From the NCBI GenBank assembly GCA_905182995.1, contig CAJJDP010000013.1:310001-374000 (forward strand): a DNA stretch of 64,000 nucleotides, given 5' to 3'. How positions within the stretch are numbered: position 1 is the stretch's first letter; the number at the start of each line of letters is the position of its first letter. Under the pieces are notes generated by a model. That model saw only the letters and a list, made by a program, of their open reading frames with translations, was not told the origin of the DNA and searched no databases. Origin of the DNA: Paramecium octaurelia (lineage: Eukaryota > Ciliophora > Oligohymenophorea > Peniculida > Parameciidae). Position numbers and translations under genes: made by a program. Shown piece by piece: positions 36,130 to 49,515 of this stretch.

Positions 36130-37644
36130 TCATTGGAATTTGTATCCTTCAAATAATCCTTAAACGCTCTTCCTTCTTAATACCATGGAACTGTCTTCTG
36201 AAGGATCGCTGTCAGCTGAGATCTAGCTTTAAAAATCATAGTTGCCATCGATACTCTATATAATTAAGATGCTTTACTCCAGGTACATATAGAGATCTGA
36301 TTTCTTTATTTAAAAGCTTGCCCCAAGGAAAATTGTGTAACCAAGAATGATTTAAAATCTCATCAATTCCATTAAATCCAAGTCTTTGTTAAGGCTTTCT
36401 AATCAGCAACTAAAATACTTGATTTTAATAAGTACTTTATTGACAAAATCAATGGCTTTATTGCTTATTCCTGGTGTGTTTTCTTTAATTTATATTTATT
36501 TAGCCAATATTTGTTCTCGAATTTCTTATCGATTCTTCCCATTATAAGGTCTCTTACCAATTAGAAGTTCATAGACTATTACACCCACAGCATAATAATC
36601 AACAGGAAATGAATGTTCCATTCTGCACATTACTTCAGGTGCCATATATCCAGGAGTGCCAGAAGTATCATTAGCCACGCTATCTTTGCTTAAACGAGCT
36701 ACTCCTAAGTCTGTCAGCCTTAGATATCCATCCTTATCAAATACTATATTCTCAGGTTTGACATCTCGGTGGATAATTCCATGCTAATGTAAGTATTGTA
36801 AAGACAATAGAATACAACAAGCAAAGAATTCTAGCCTTTATTATTTAAATACTTGTTTATTCCTCTGAGAACTTTTTCATTCTACCTATGTGATATCTTA
36901 GATCTCCTCCTCTTAATAAATCTAAAACTAAATAGAGATTTTCTCTATCCTAAAATGCAAAATGCATATTCACTAAAAATGGGTGCTTCAAGTGTTCGAG
37001 CAGGAATTTCTCATTCATGACTGAATTGACTGATCTCTTAGATATAATCCTATATTTATTAGATATCAATACTTGGTTTTTAACATTTCTTTTAAAGCAA
37101 ATTCTTATCTATTAGCCTTCATTTCCACTCTCCATACTTTTCCAAACCCTCCCTTACCAACTACATATAAAAACTTAAAAGAATGCCTTCCTATTCCCAT
37201 TGAATTTAAAGTTTGTTATTAGATTTCCTTAGTCGGACTATCTACCGATATTTTTCGAGAATGCGAATTAGTCATTATCCAGGTAGTTGAATTAGTGCTA
37301 CCTTTGGACTCCTAATTGATTTTTCCATTGTAAAATTAATTTTGGATTTGATGGTTAGATACTTACCTTGATAGTTACTTAGAAAGCAGGCTAGATTGGA
37401 TTACAAAATTGTTTTTATTATCTGTTCTTTTAAGTCCAGGAGAATTTTCATCAACAGCAACTGAATTTTTTATTGATTTTAATGAAAGCATAGATGATGA
37501 TCTTTTACGAGAACATATCATACAGGTTTTTTAATTGCATTAGCAGACAGAATCTATTTTCTTACCAGGTGTTATTTTGAACTTAATCACAGCCTTTTAA
37601 TTTGAGGGTAATAAATCCTTAAGAGAAGCTGTAACATAATTCAT
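36130..37644 (-). CDS. AGC/YANK-like serine/threonine kinase
   Basis: Spliced product 471 aa with introns 37050-37072, 36831-36852, 36410-36435 and 36227-36254. An N-terminal Ser/Asn-rich region of about 140 residues includes a CxxCxxxxxCxxC cluster (CQCNQKTCMICSRK). The kinase follows: GKGGFGKVWR, FALKEM, GGDLRYHI, HRDVKPEN, TDLGVAR (Leu in place of the usual Phe of DFG) and SGTPGYMAPEV. The RYH turn recalls STK32/YANK kinases. The tail has the AGC-type end LFEGYKFQ. Substrates are unknown. All catalytic residues are present, so it should be active. Confidence 0.88.
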
Positions 37645-38009
37645 TATTTATTAAAATAAAATATAATAATAGTTTACAATGAAATAACATTTTTATTGAA
37701 ATATTTATATCTAACATTGTAAAGTTTACTACATAAATTGAAAATTAATCTGATTATTGTAATAATCAAATCATTATTCTTCTAATATGTGTGATATCTA
37801 TAATTTTTTACTTTTGCTAAAATATTCATGTTACTCTAGCTTAAAATTGAACAGTTTTAACAGTAACTACAATATGATTTAAAGGATTACCACAATCACC
37901 TAAACTACTAATGGAAATATTTACTGGTTTTATATGAATTTATACACCTATCAATTAGAGACCAAGATTTTTTGGATATCATTTATTTTTAAATTAACTA
38001 ATCATATTT
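37645..38009. other. intergenic, nothing seen
   Basis: AT-rich spacer upstream of the kinase. No frame, repeat or structured element stands out. Confidence 0.5.
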
Positions 38010-38424
38010 TCACTGTATTAATATTATATTTCTTTAATGTTTTCTAAGTCTCCTTAATATTTAGGATCTTCTCTTATTTTAAGAAATTTAAAATCCTATT
38101 AGGTCATCAATTTTAAAGATTTCCTTAATTGAGGACGTCAATTCCATTTTTCCTACTTTATTTGGTGATTTCTTCTTCTTGTTAAAATTCAACTCTGTCT
38201 AAATAGTTCTGAATTGTACTATACGGTAATCACAAGAACCTAGAGATCAACTAAGCTTACTATTAATTACTATTGATTAATTTTATGATTATATCTGAAT
38301 CTTTTTGCTTTTATCAATTATTAAATTAAATTTTTTATCGATTAACAACAATATCTGAGAACAGAGGCCTGTTTGATATATATAATTTTCAGACTTGATA
38401 ATTGATTAAATTATTATTCTTCAT
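38010..38424 (-). CDS. small basic protein, unknown
   Basis: Spliced product 120 aa with introns 38369-38394 and 38199-38224. It is strongly basic, with ELNFNKKKKSPNKVGK in the middle and NKRRSQILRRLRKHQRN near the end, compatible with a nuclear or RNA-binding role. No domain is recognised. The phase fit of two canonical introns supports it. Confidence 0.4.
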
Positions 38425-39112
38425 AAAATTTTGTTTGATGTGACTAATTGGCTTTTCATTTTTAGTAATTTTTCAGCTAAATCCTATAGTTTTGTCATTT
38501 AAGAAAATCATATTTAATCTTAAAGAAGATTTTAAAGATAATAATAGGCTTGTTATGAAATATTTAAATAAGCTTTCAAATTTATTTAGTTTTTACTTGA
38601 AAATACAAAGTATAAAAAGGAAGCTTATTTTTTTAAATTTCAGTTTAATATTGTCTTCAGCAAAATTTAAGTATTTGAATTAGTAGTTTTCCTGAGAATT
38701 CAGTCCTTTTAATAATTTAAACGAAAAGATTTTAAAAGTTATGGTTCGACTGTACTATTTAGAAGGTTAATGAATTATTCTTTTTGCTTTAATATATTTA
38801 GGATGAAAATTTCAAATAAAAATAATAAATTTATTAAAAATCTAAATATTGATAATGTCTATTTTTGAAATAATGTCTCAAATTATCTGATTAACATTTA
38901 TTTTAAAATCTAGCACCCTTTAATATGAGATCTTTTTCCAAATTTATAGATATTTTTATTTTATTGTCCCTTCCTATGTTCTATTAAAAATACAATAGAA
39001 TCATAATTAATATTTGTTTAGTCCTCTTTAAAAAGCATGAGTTAATTTCATTACTTTTGGGATTGATATATTATTTTACATAAATATAAATAATTTAAAT
39101 AATTTAGATTAT
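38425..39112. other. AT-rich spacer
   Basis: A plus-strand frame at about 38492-38690 (SFKKIIFNLKEDFKDNN) has no ATG and no neighbours to splice to. The rest is low-complexity AT-rich DNA. No gene is supported. Confidence 0.4.
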
Positions 39113-39986
39113 TCATTTTTTTGGAATCGAATATTCATCTAGTAAAGCATCTCTGGTTCTTTTCTTAGGATTATAGAGAATGTAATGTTAGAACATGAAA
39201 ATTCCATCAAAGCCCATGGCTATCCAACTCAATATAAATTTAACAATATTCACATCTACTAGATTGGCGCTCTCTTAAATTAATATATAATTAATTACTT
39301 CCATTAAGCGAGTCAAGTAACATTTATAAGAATGATAAGAATCCTCCCATAAAGTCTAGTAAGATATTGAAAATACTCCAACCAACAGTTGACTTTCTTT
39401 TGTAATTTAGAAACACTTAAGGCACGTATTTAATGAAGGAAATAAAGAGTTTCTCATATCCCATCCAATATAAAACATTTAGTTTTTCTTGTTTGAATAT
39501 AACTTCCCAATCAAATATCCAAGTCAATAGTACGTACAAAATAGTTTGAGACCAAAGAACAATCAGGACAACAATGCACCATAAGCTAACTCCTGGATTA
39601 TCACCTTTTTTATAGTAATAAGCTGTTTAGAGAATGGTTAAGATTGTTATAGCAACTGCATGATATGCAAAAAACAAATCCTGCACTGTTATATCACCAC
39701 TAAATGGCCATCCATTATCTCCTCCTTTGAAATATCCAGCAGAACTATATGCACTTAAAAACAGGAATCCAGTCAAGTTCAAGCCAAGAAATTCAAAGGC
39801 TATACCTTTCACACTAAATAATTGCAATTCAACATACTTTTTCACTTTGAAGTTTTCATACAACTATCCGTAAAAACTAACAGACCAACATACGAAATAT
39901 GTCCATCCAATTATGTTACTGATAGTATTAACTGCCTCGCTTTTATACTTCTCTTCTCCATCATCTGAAAGTAAAAAGTCAAGCAT
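39113..39986 (-). CDS. CTNS-like: cystinosin-type PQ-loop lysosomal transporter
   Basis: Spliced product 282 aa with one intron (39274-39298). Seven hydrophobic spans carry the two PQ-loop repeats of cystinosin. The first begins [18 protein letters not shown], with Gly in place of the usual Pro before Gln, and continues into [14 protein letters not shown]. The second is [22 protein letters not shown], then [13 protein letters not shown], with the Asp that binds substrate and proton in the family. The end, [18 protein letters not shown], also matches. Cystinosin exports cystine from lysosomes with protons. In Paramecium it would act in lysosomes or food vacuoles. Substrate is inferred from family. 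Confidence 0.88.
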
Positions 39987-40729
39987 TACGTAATTAATTG
40001 CCTAATCAATATTATTTATTTTAAAATAACACTTATATAGTTAAAATTATGGTTAATGTGTAATGCAGAATATAAAATTGTCATAAAGAAATAAAAAGTA
40101 TGTAAAATAACTGTTCATCAAATCCAATTTTTTGTCGTTTATGAAATAATATCGAAATATTGATATTCTTTCAGATCATTCATCAAGCTTTTATGCCTAT
40201 TAAATCTACTTAATCATGTCTAAATTTCTATAATGAAAGGATTTTTTGTTTATTATGGATTTCTTAAGGCTCAAATAGCAATTTCAATAAATAAATACCA
40301 CTTTCTTTTTTTACCATTCAGTTTTAAGTTGTATACAAAATAATACTAATCTACATTCATTGATCTAATTTTTTACATATAAAATCTATTTATTGGTTTT
40401 CAAAAACATTTTAATAAATTTTAGCACTTTTTACTATGATACCAAAATTATTTTTGTATAAGTATATGTTTTATTGGTTTATGAGACTATTATCCAATGG
40501 ATAGTAAGAAAAAAATTACTATTTGTTTCTTAGTAAATTTGATATTTACAAGGGAAGAATTTATGATAATAATCCTTATTAATTTAAAATGAGCATTTTT
40601 TTGATAATATCATTTAATATAAAATTGTCTTAAAAATAGAAATCCCAATAACAGAGATAAGAATATAATAATTGCTGATTTATAATTCTTTGATAAAGAG
40701 AATAGTATACTAATATTAATAATAGTTAA
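39987..40729. other. spacer with a doubtful small minus-strand ORF
   Basis: A 44-codon minus-strand frame at 40183-40317 (MVKKESGIYLLKLLFEPQE) looks protein-like. A further stretch downstream in another phase (SLMNDLKEYQYFDIIS) could belong to it, but I cannot join them. The remainder is AT-rich with no other signal. Confidence 0.3.
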
Positions 40730-41188
40730 TCATGTTTTTTAGCAATTACATTAAAGTATACCTTCTTAGTTAGAGTCAACAAAGCATGGAAAGTGATATT
40801 TTCTATTACACTTCTCGCATACAAATGATGCCCCTTATTTATCACAAATTGAGCATTCCTAATATAAATTAATCTAATATACTTATGTTCTATATAATAA
40901 AAATACTTTATCAAATTCTATTTATTTTGGATTATTAATATTTTTAAAGCACTAGGAATGAGCCTATAATTTTCTGACAGAATTTGGTATTGTAATAATT
41001 TTGCCGCATGTGTTTTCGTTTCCTTCATAACATAAACAACAGGGTCTGTCTATATTAGGTTCTGGAGTTATTTTAATAGATAATTTTCTCTCTCTGTTCT
41101 AATGAGACTCATATTAAATCTATTTTGGAGGGTTTTGCTCTAAATTATGATTGATATTTGATCCTTTTAATTTACTTCTAGTAAGCAT
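40730..41188 (-). CDS. extended-PHD-like zinc-finger protein
   Basis: Spliced product 144 aa with one intron (40859-40882). After a basic N-terminus, the sequence RPCCLCYEGNENTCG...AHSQC is followed by ECSICDKQGASFVCEKCNRK and YHFPCF. The order C-x2-C, C, H-x2-C, C-x2-C, C-x2-C, H-x2-C is that of the extended PHD (zf-HC5HC2H) domains of chromatin readers such as the BRPF/MLL/PHF proteins. Here the domain stands almost alone, whereas elsewhere it is part of large proteins. Histone or nucleic-acid binding is inferred. The 371 bp between it and the next gene (41560) is divergent spacer. Confidence 0.7.
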
Positions 41189-41559
41189 AGTATTTTAATT
41201 ATCTATAAGTTTTTGGACAATTATCTAAATTTATTCATTAGCCTATAACAATATTCTTCCAATTAATACTCCATCTTAATAGTTGGAACTCTTGATTGAG
41301 GGCAATTTAGGGATTACTTATTTCAGTAAAATAAAGTACCACTATATACTGTACTTTGTAAATCAAGCATTTATTTGATGATCAAGTCTTTTAATGTAGT
41401 TATTTCCATTAATAATAATGGTATAATTAATTGTTACTTTAATTAATATATAATCGAATCACGACAGATTTTTGACATACGAATATTGCAATATTTTTAT
41501 AATAGTAATAAATGATGTGCTTATTTATTTGATTTACAATTCATAAATTTCATTATTTA

Positions 41560-42408
41560 ATGAAGACTTAAGTAAGCCAATAAAACACCCCTAAGTAAAT
41601 TCAATTTGATAATGCAGAGCTGCTTCGAAATATTCGTACAAAGAATCCTACTAATAAAGAACACCACTTCGATAGGACAATTTTTTGAATCTCTACGAAA
41701 AATATTTGAATTGCCAGGGAAGGAAAAGATCTCATCAAATGGATGAAGCTAGAAGTCCTTTACAATAATCTACTTCCCTGCATTATTTAAATAAAAAAAA
41801 CGAAGTTGGTGTACATAGATTTTCTCTCGATAATTTCAACTTGGATAAGAGGTAGTGTAATATATTATTATTAATTCGTAGTTCCAAAGGATTGAAATCA
41901 TATCTCACAACCATCAATAGTTCGAATAGCATTTTAAATTAGAAGGCCAACAATTCCTACTTTCCAAACAAAAATGATTCAAGTCAAGTCCGATCATAGA
42001 CAGCTGATGGCCAAAGTGTGTTGACAGATGAAATAGATAAAAAACCTATTAAAGACAAGTTCATTGGTATGAAATTTCATAATCTTGTTCGTAGATGTTG
42101 TGTGCAAAACAAAGAGATTGGCAGAAAAGCTTTAGTAAATGAATAAGTAAAACTAAAAAATGAAAGAATAATAAAACTTGGCTTTTCTATTAAAAGGTCA
42201 TTAGCAGAAGAAATAATCATTCGCAACTTAAGATCTAAGAAAGGTTTTAGCGAAAACTAAAATAATTCTGGAGAATTACAAAAGAGAAAATAAATTATTG
42301 ATTGAACATAATTTATTTTTGAATGATGAATTATTGGAATCACAAGATTAACTCAGACAAAAAAATGAAGAAATCTAAAGATTAAGACAAATGCTATATT
42401 AACAATGA
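41560..42408 (+). CDS. coiled-coil protein
   Basis: Spliced product 255 aa with introns 41595-41617, 41852-41881 and 42067-42094. The N-terminal half is Ser/Asn-rich. The C-terminal half is a Lys/Gln-rich coiled coil (KTKIILENYKRENKLLIEH, ending QKNEEIQRLRQMLYQQ). It first looked frameshifted, but the third intron restores a single phase. No domain is recognised. Confidence 0.6.
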
Positions 42409-42459
42409 ATTTTATTATAACTTATCTTTCGGTAATTTATTGTTTTTTTAAATAAATTT

Positions 42460-42838
42460 ATGATCAAAAAACCATAATTGTTAAATCTACCTTTCAAGTC
42501 AACCACCAATGAACCCGAGGATGACTCTTTTAAGGCACAAAAGCAGACTATCGAAAATTCATTTGATATCTCTTAAAGTACAGTATAGTAATATTATAGA
42601 ATTATTGTATGCATTCGAAAAACCAACTATCAATACAAAAAATGCAAATAGCTGTAGAAATAGTACTGGAAGGTTATCAGCTTTTGATTTTTTGAATGCT
42701 AGCACAACTAAAGCCAATGAAAAGAAAACTTTCTCGATCACATTAAATTATTTTAAAAATGATAAAAGCAATATTGGAACAACAAGAAAGTCTACAAATC
42801 TGTATGGATTCTCAAAGGTGTCATCCAAAGTGAGATGA
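42460..42838 (+). CDS. small unknown protein
   Basis: Spliced product 118 aa with one 22 nt intron (42578-42599). Acidic N-terminal part (TTNEPEDDSFKAQKQTIE) and a Ser/Thr/Asn-rich C-terminal part (STGRLSAFDFLNASTTKANE). No family is recognised. It begins 51 bp after the coiled-coil gene's stop on the same strand. The frame with ATG at 42509 is a false alternative start. Confidence 0.55.
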
Positions 42839-43007
42839 ATTCTGATATACATATTAAATTATAAAAACACAGTTCTCGTCATTTAAAAATAGTAACAATT
42901 TAATTAAAAACAGTTCCCTATAAAATTAATAGTTTTGGTAATTAACATAAGTATATTTAAGTGGAAAATAAGTTATTTATTGTTATTCTCGATAAATCGA
43001 TATAAAT

Positions 43008-44256
<1,249 letters not shown>

Positions 44257-44281
44257 GTATTTAATATTTAATTAATTAAAA

Positions 44282-45407
<1,126 letters not shown>

Positions 45408-45711
45408 TGTATTTTTACAAATAATATTAAAATATGGATTAGAATCTAATCTCTTGGTCAAAGAGTATCTTTTCATATAAATTAAACTTATGATTTAGAA
45501 TTTATGTAAGCATCTAACTGTAGTCGAATTCTTGATTCAAGACATTTAAGATTTCTAGTGACAAGATGGAATTAAAATCATCTTAAGTGGTAATGGTTCT
45601 GAATAGCTAACTTTAATTACAATCTCTTAAGTTTTAGCAACAATGTGAGGCTTAGTGATCAATTTAATGAATAATATTGTATTTTTCATATAAAATATAT
45701 GAATTTAATTT

Positions 45712-47429
45712 ATGAATTAGGATTTTAAAAGAACTGACATTAACTATTCCCCTTATTTTGAATAGGTTTCTCTTAATAAATTAAAAAGAAATGAATATCA
45801 TAGTCTCTAAAAATTAAGGGATAATTCAGTTAGAAGGAACAAATTATTGTTGCCTTCTATTGAAAATAGTACTCTCGAAGATATATCTATGCATTTCAAT
45901 AAATGTGTTACTTCTAGTAAGTCTCCTGAAAAATAAAGCGATAAACTTTAAGTGAACAAATACTAATTGGAATTTATCCAGCAAAGTTTTTTGGAACTAG
46001 AATAAACTAAAATGTCGATTACAATGAGAGATATGAGCAATATGAGAAATAAATTTAATTGTCATCAAAGAATAATAGCAAATAAAGAACAGTATACTGT
46101 CCGAAATCTCGAGAGATAAATGGGAAGTAATTTAGAAGATTATTCAAACTTAATGTACCTTTAATAAATGCCAACTTAGACAAAAAACAAACCAGAAACT
46201 AACATTGCTTTCTTTGAGGAAGCTTTAAATGCTTATTCATATGCAATTCCTAGTAGGAGGGAATCAGCACAAATAGCAGTTATCAGGGATAAAGTTTATG
46301 TTTTTGGAGGAATGAGTGGGGCAGGGTTAAGTAGTGATTTATGGTCTTATGATATAAGTAAGAAATCGATGTTATGAATTTAGAAAAATAAGAATGGCAG
46401 TTACACTAATCAGACATCACTTTGAAAGTTACTAATCATTCAATGATAGCATGGAAACATATGCTGATAATCTTTGGAGGTAGTGGGTATTATGATCATA
46501 AGATGAAAATACGGCAGGTTTACTCAACTCTAGCTCAATTTAATACTCAAACCAACCAATGGTCAATAACATTAGAATCAATAGAACCTAGAAGAGAACA
46601 CAAGGCTTCTTTATATTTGGGAAAGTATATGGTTATAACAGGTGGCTTAGATTCTGGTGAATAATTATTAAATGATACACTTATGTATTCTTTGGATTCA
46701 AGAAGATGGTTAGGATCTAAGATATATTTTGATGAGGGAATAGCATAGCATGCCATTTGTGAAGCCTTTGATTTTAAGAGAAATGTAGATACAATTTATT
46801 TGTTTGGTGGTAAAACTAAATCTTTGGGTTCTTTTCCTTTGATGAGATTGGTTTTCTCTGGATAAGCTCCATAGAGTTGGGAGAGAGTCTAAGGAACTGG
46901 AGTTGCTCCTTAAGGGAGATACAATCATACAATGGAAGGTTTAAATGATAATTTGATACTGATTGGAGGCAGATCACAAACAATATAAGAATACTAAAGT
47001 GAAATAGTGATTTTCAATTTGATTTTAAATTAATGGATTTAAGTCAAGAGATAAGGTTTGATGACCAAAAGATGGAGTCATTGCAGTTGTGTCTTTGCTA
47101 CAAATATATTTTGCTTTGGAGGTATTGGAGAGGTGACTTATCTCCCTCCAGTTGTTTTCTCGATTGAAACAGATTAGTTCAAGATAAAAAACAAAATGGT
47201 AATCATCAAGAGATTATCCACTATTGCTGAAGATATGAAAAAGCAGAACGAAGAATATAAATAGATTAAAAGAACATGTAGACTGGAAAAATTTAGAAAA
47301 GCATAAAAGTTATATGAAAAAGTAACTACCTTTTTGCCTTTACCAAAAATGAAAACTCCAAAAATGAGATATGATATTTGGATGTAGTTTGTAAAGAAAA
47401 TTTTGCATTCTTTGAACTTAATTTTTTGA
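45712..47429 (+). CDS. kelch-repeat protein
   Basis: Spliced product 563 aa with one intron (46358-46383). An N-terminal region of about 175 residues is helical and Asn/Gln-rich. A beta-propeller follows with kelch units: VYVFGGMSG...DLWSYD, MLIIFGGSGYYD, GKYMVITGG, TIYLFGGKT, NLILIGGRS and IFCFGGIGE. The C-terminal 90 residues are basic and helical. Kelch propellers are protein-interaction platforms. No BTB or RING domain is present. Probably a cytoskeletal adaptor, by inference. Confidence 0.85.
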
Positions 47430-47527
47430 AAATTATCAATGATACATCAAAGTCTATACTTTTAATATAGAATATTTATGATATCATATTATTAAATTGT
47501 TAAATTTTCTCAATATTATTATATACA

Positions 47528-48150
47528 ATACACAATTCCAAATCATATTTTGTAATTCCGTGTACACCACTTTCTACAAAGCCAACATTTGTCTTCTAAA
47601 TAAATTAAACGTTTTCTTTCTGCAATATTGCCACAATAATACAAATCTGATGAGATTCCTCTTTTAATTATGATAGGACTATACAAATTTATTTTCTAAT
47701 TAGCTGTAATTTTCAATAAGAGGAAAGATTTATAAGGAGATGAACCATTTTCATCAGACTCCTCTATATCTTCATTGGTTTCAATTAAATTATCATCAGT
47801 AACTAAAATGTCTTACATTCCCATTCTTCTGCAAATGTAAATATTTTCTTGAGGGTGCAATTTAAACCAACAACAAAAGGTTTATTTTTAATGTAAGCTT
47901 CTGATCTTTTAACCTTTTTGATTTGTTCAACTTATTCGTTTGTTGTCATAAATCTATAGATTACACCCAACCCACCATTTGCTGCCATATAAATTGCCAT
48001 TTCAGTTACTGTAACTGTATCCATAGGACTACTTACGAATGGAGTCTTGAGCTTGATATTTTAACTACAGTAAGTTTCAACTATGCAATCATTTCTATTG
48101 AATTTTTGGGAACCATAAGAACATCGTCAAATTGTTAAGGCTGTTTGGAT
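47528..48150 (-). pseudogene. IMP dehydrogenase-like pseudogene, frameshifted and truncated
   Basis: Reading right to left, FDDVLMVPKNS is followed in another phase by [20 protein letters not shown] and [14 protein letters not shown], the N-terminal signatures of IMP dehydrogenase, then a CBS-like region (NCTLKKIFTFAEEWECKTF, then LVTDDN one base out of phase). A third phase change precedes NVGFVESGVHGITKYDLEL, after which the similarity runs into the kelch gene's 3' end. At least two of the shifts cannot be explained by introns of normal size, and one falls in a T run. The catalytic Cys loop and most of the barrel are missing. It is most likely a decayed copy. Sequencing errors explain single shifts but not the truncation. 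Confidence 0.65.
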
Positions 48151-48312
48151 ATAATTGTGCCAATTACTACTTAGCATATAAATTAATGTAGCAAATTGGT
48201 AAAAATTGTAATGGACCTTAACTATGTGAGTTTTCATATTATTTACTTAAGAAGAGTTTGCATTTAATTAAACTAGGAAATCTTTTAATTTAAAAATATA
48301 ATTATAATCATA

Positions 48313-48668
48313 ATGGCACAATAATCATAATCATAAGCAGTAGCATATGCAGCACTTCTTTTAGCAGGCTCAAATACTCCATTAACAGCTGATAATGTTG
48401 AAAAATTGACCAAAAAAGTATTTCACATATTCGAAATGATTTACAGGCAGGAGTGAATGTTCCAAAATAATTGGCAGCCGCATTCGTTAAAGCTTTCGAG
48501 GGTAAAGACATCTTGAGTTTACTCTCTGTTGGAGGAGGATAAGGCTCAGCCCCAGCTGCTTAAACAACTTAAGCTGCTGCTAAGCCAGCTGAAGCACCAA
48601 AGGCAGCTGAAAAACCAAAAGACCCAGAACCTGAAGAAGATGTTGATATGGGAGGCTTGTTTGATTGA
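48313..48668 (+). CDS. RPP1: 60S acidic ribosomal protein P1
   Basis: Spliced product 108 aa with one intron (48418-48446). An N-terminal dimerisation helix bundle (AVAYAALLLAGSNTPLTADN) leads to an Ala/Pro hinge and the conserved acidic end EEDVDMGGLFD that binds elongation factors. P1/P2 proteins form the ribosomal stalk. The N-terminal helix is closer to P1 than P2. Confidence 0.9.
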
Positions 48669-48829
48669 AATCAATTACAATAGTACACATTCATAATATA
48701 TTTAACTTTGCATTTCATATTGCGAATTCTCTATAATGATCATAATTGTCTCCTATACTTAAATGCTTTGAATCTACATCAAAAGGATCATCATATATAT
48801 ATAGATAATTATATTTTAATACTGTAAAT

Positions 48830-49395
48830 TCAATGCTATTCTGATTTTACTTTTTTTCTCGTCTTCTCCGAATATTCAATGGCTTGATATAGCAATTTCT
48901 ATCTATCTAATAATCTTTGCAATTCCTTTTTCTTCTCCTCGTACTCCAATTTCTTACTATCCAACAATTAATTTGGCTCAAAATAACATTTAATGAATTT
49001 ACAATTCCAGAATCTTGTCCCTCTGCGTCAACCAATAAATTCCATAGTTCAGTCATAAATGGCAATGTATTTTTTTCAAAATATCCCATTATTTGAATGC
49101 TTAGAACTTTCGGATCAGGTCCCCTAATATCTTCGCTCTATTGTTCTAAGTAATTAATTATTTATCGCTAAACTACTTCATCTTCTATTCCAATATACTA
49201 TATCATTTTTTTTTCAATCCAAGGTTTTATCACTGATAAATCAATCTAGTCAATATAAGGAACTTCTACATTTTTCATATTTAGCTTGCGATTGAAGACT
49301 TCTGGCCATTGTTTATTCATAATGAGTTTACGCTCCTTATCTCCAAATCGAGAATCCTGATCAGTCGACGTCCCTTTAAAAAAGTTTCCAGCCAT
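48830..49395 (-). CDS. PWI-domain splicing protein, SRRM1-like
   Basis: Spliced product 179 aa with one intron (48977-49002). The start MAGNFFKGTSTDQDSRFGDK and the PWI domain (VIKPWIEKKMIQYIGIEDEV, then MGYFEKNTLPFMTELWNLL, DSGIP) match the N-terminus of SRRM1/SRm160, a splicing coactivator that binds nucleic acid through PWI. The long RS-repeat tail of animal SRRM1 is absent; the protein ends soon after a charged helix. Truncated SRRM1-type proteins are known in other protists. Confidence 0.87.
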
Positions 49396-49515
49396 TTAAA
49401 TACTGATATGTATATATATTTATTTAACTATTCAAAATTAAAACCTCGTTTTAGGGTATGGTTAAGCCCTTTTTATATTATAATATTAATAACTTTTAAA
49501 CATATTTGAATTGAA

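Noticed and set aside
42060-42260. Apparent frameshift in the coiled-coil gene at 41560-42408
   Set aside because: A 28 nt intron at 42067-42094 gives one continuous coiled-coil frame.
42509-42838. Frame starting MNPRMTLLRHKSRL
   Set aside because: Its 3' part is the real exon 2 of the gene starting at 42460, but its 5' part is an out-of-phase reading of exon 1 and the intron.
45408-45660. Plus-strand frame reading through an internal TGA after the AGC kinase
   Set aside because: The minus strand gives a cleaner spliced 95 aa gene with its own ATG, intron and stop over the same bases.
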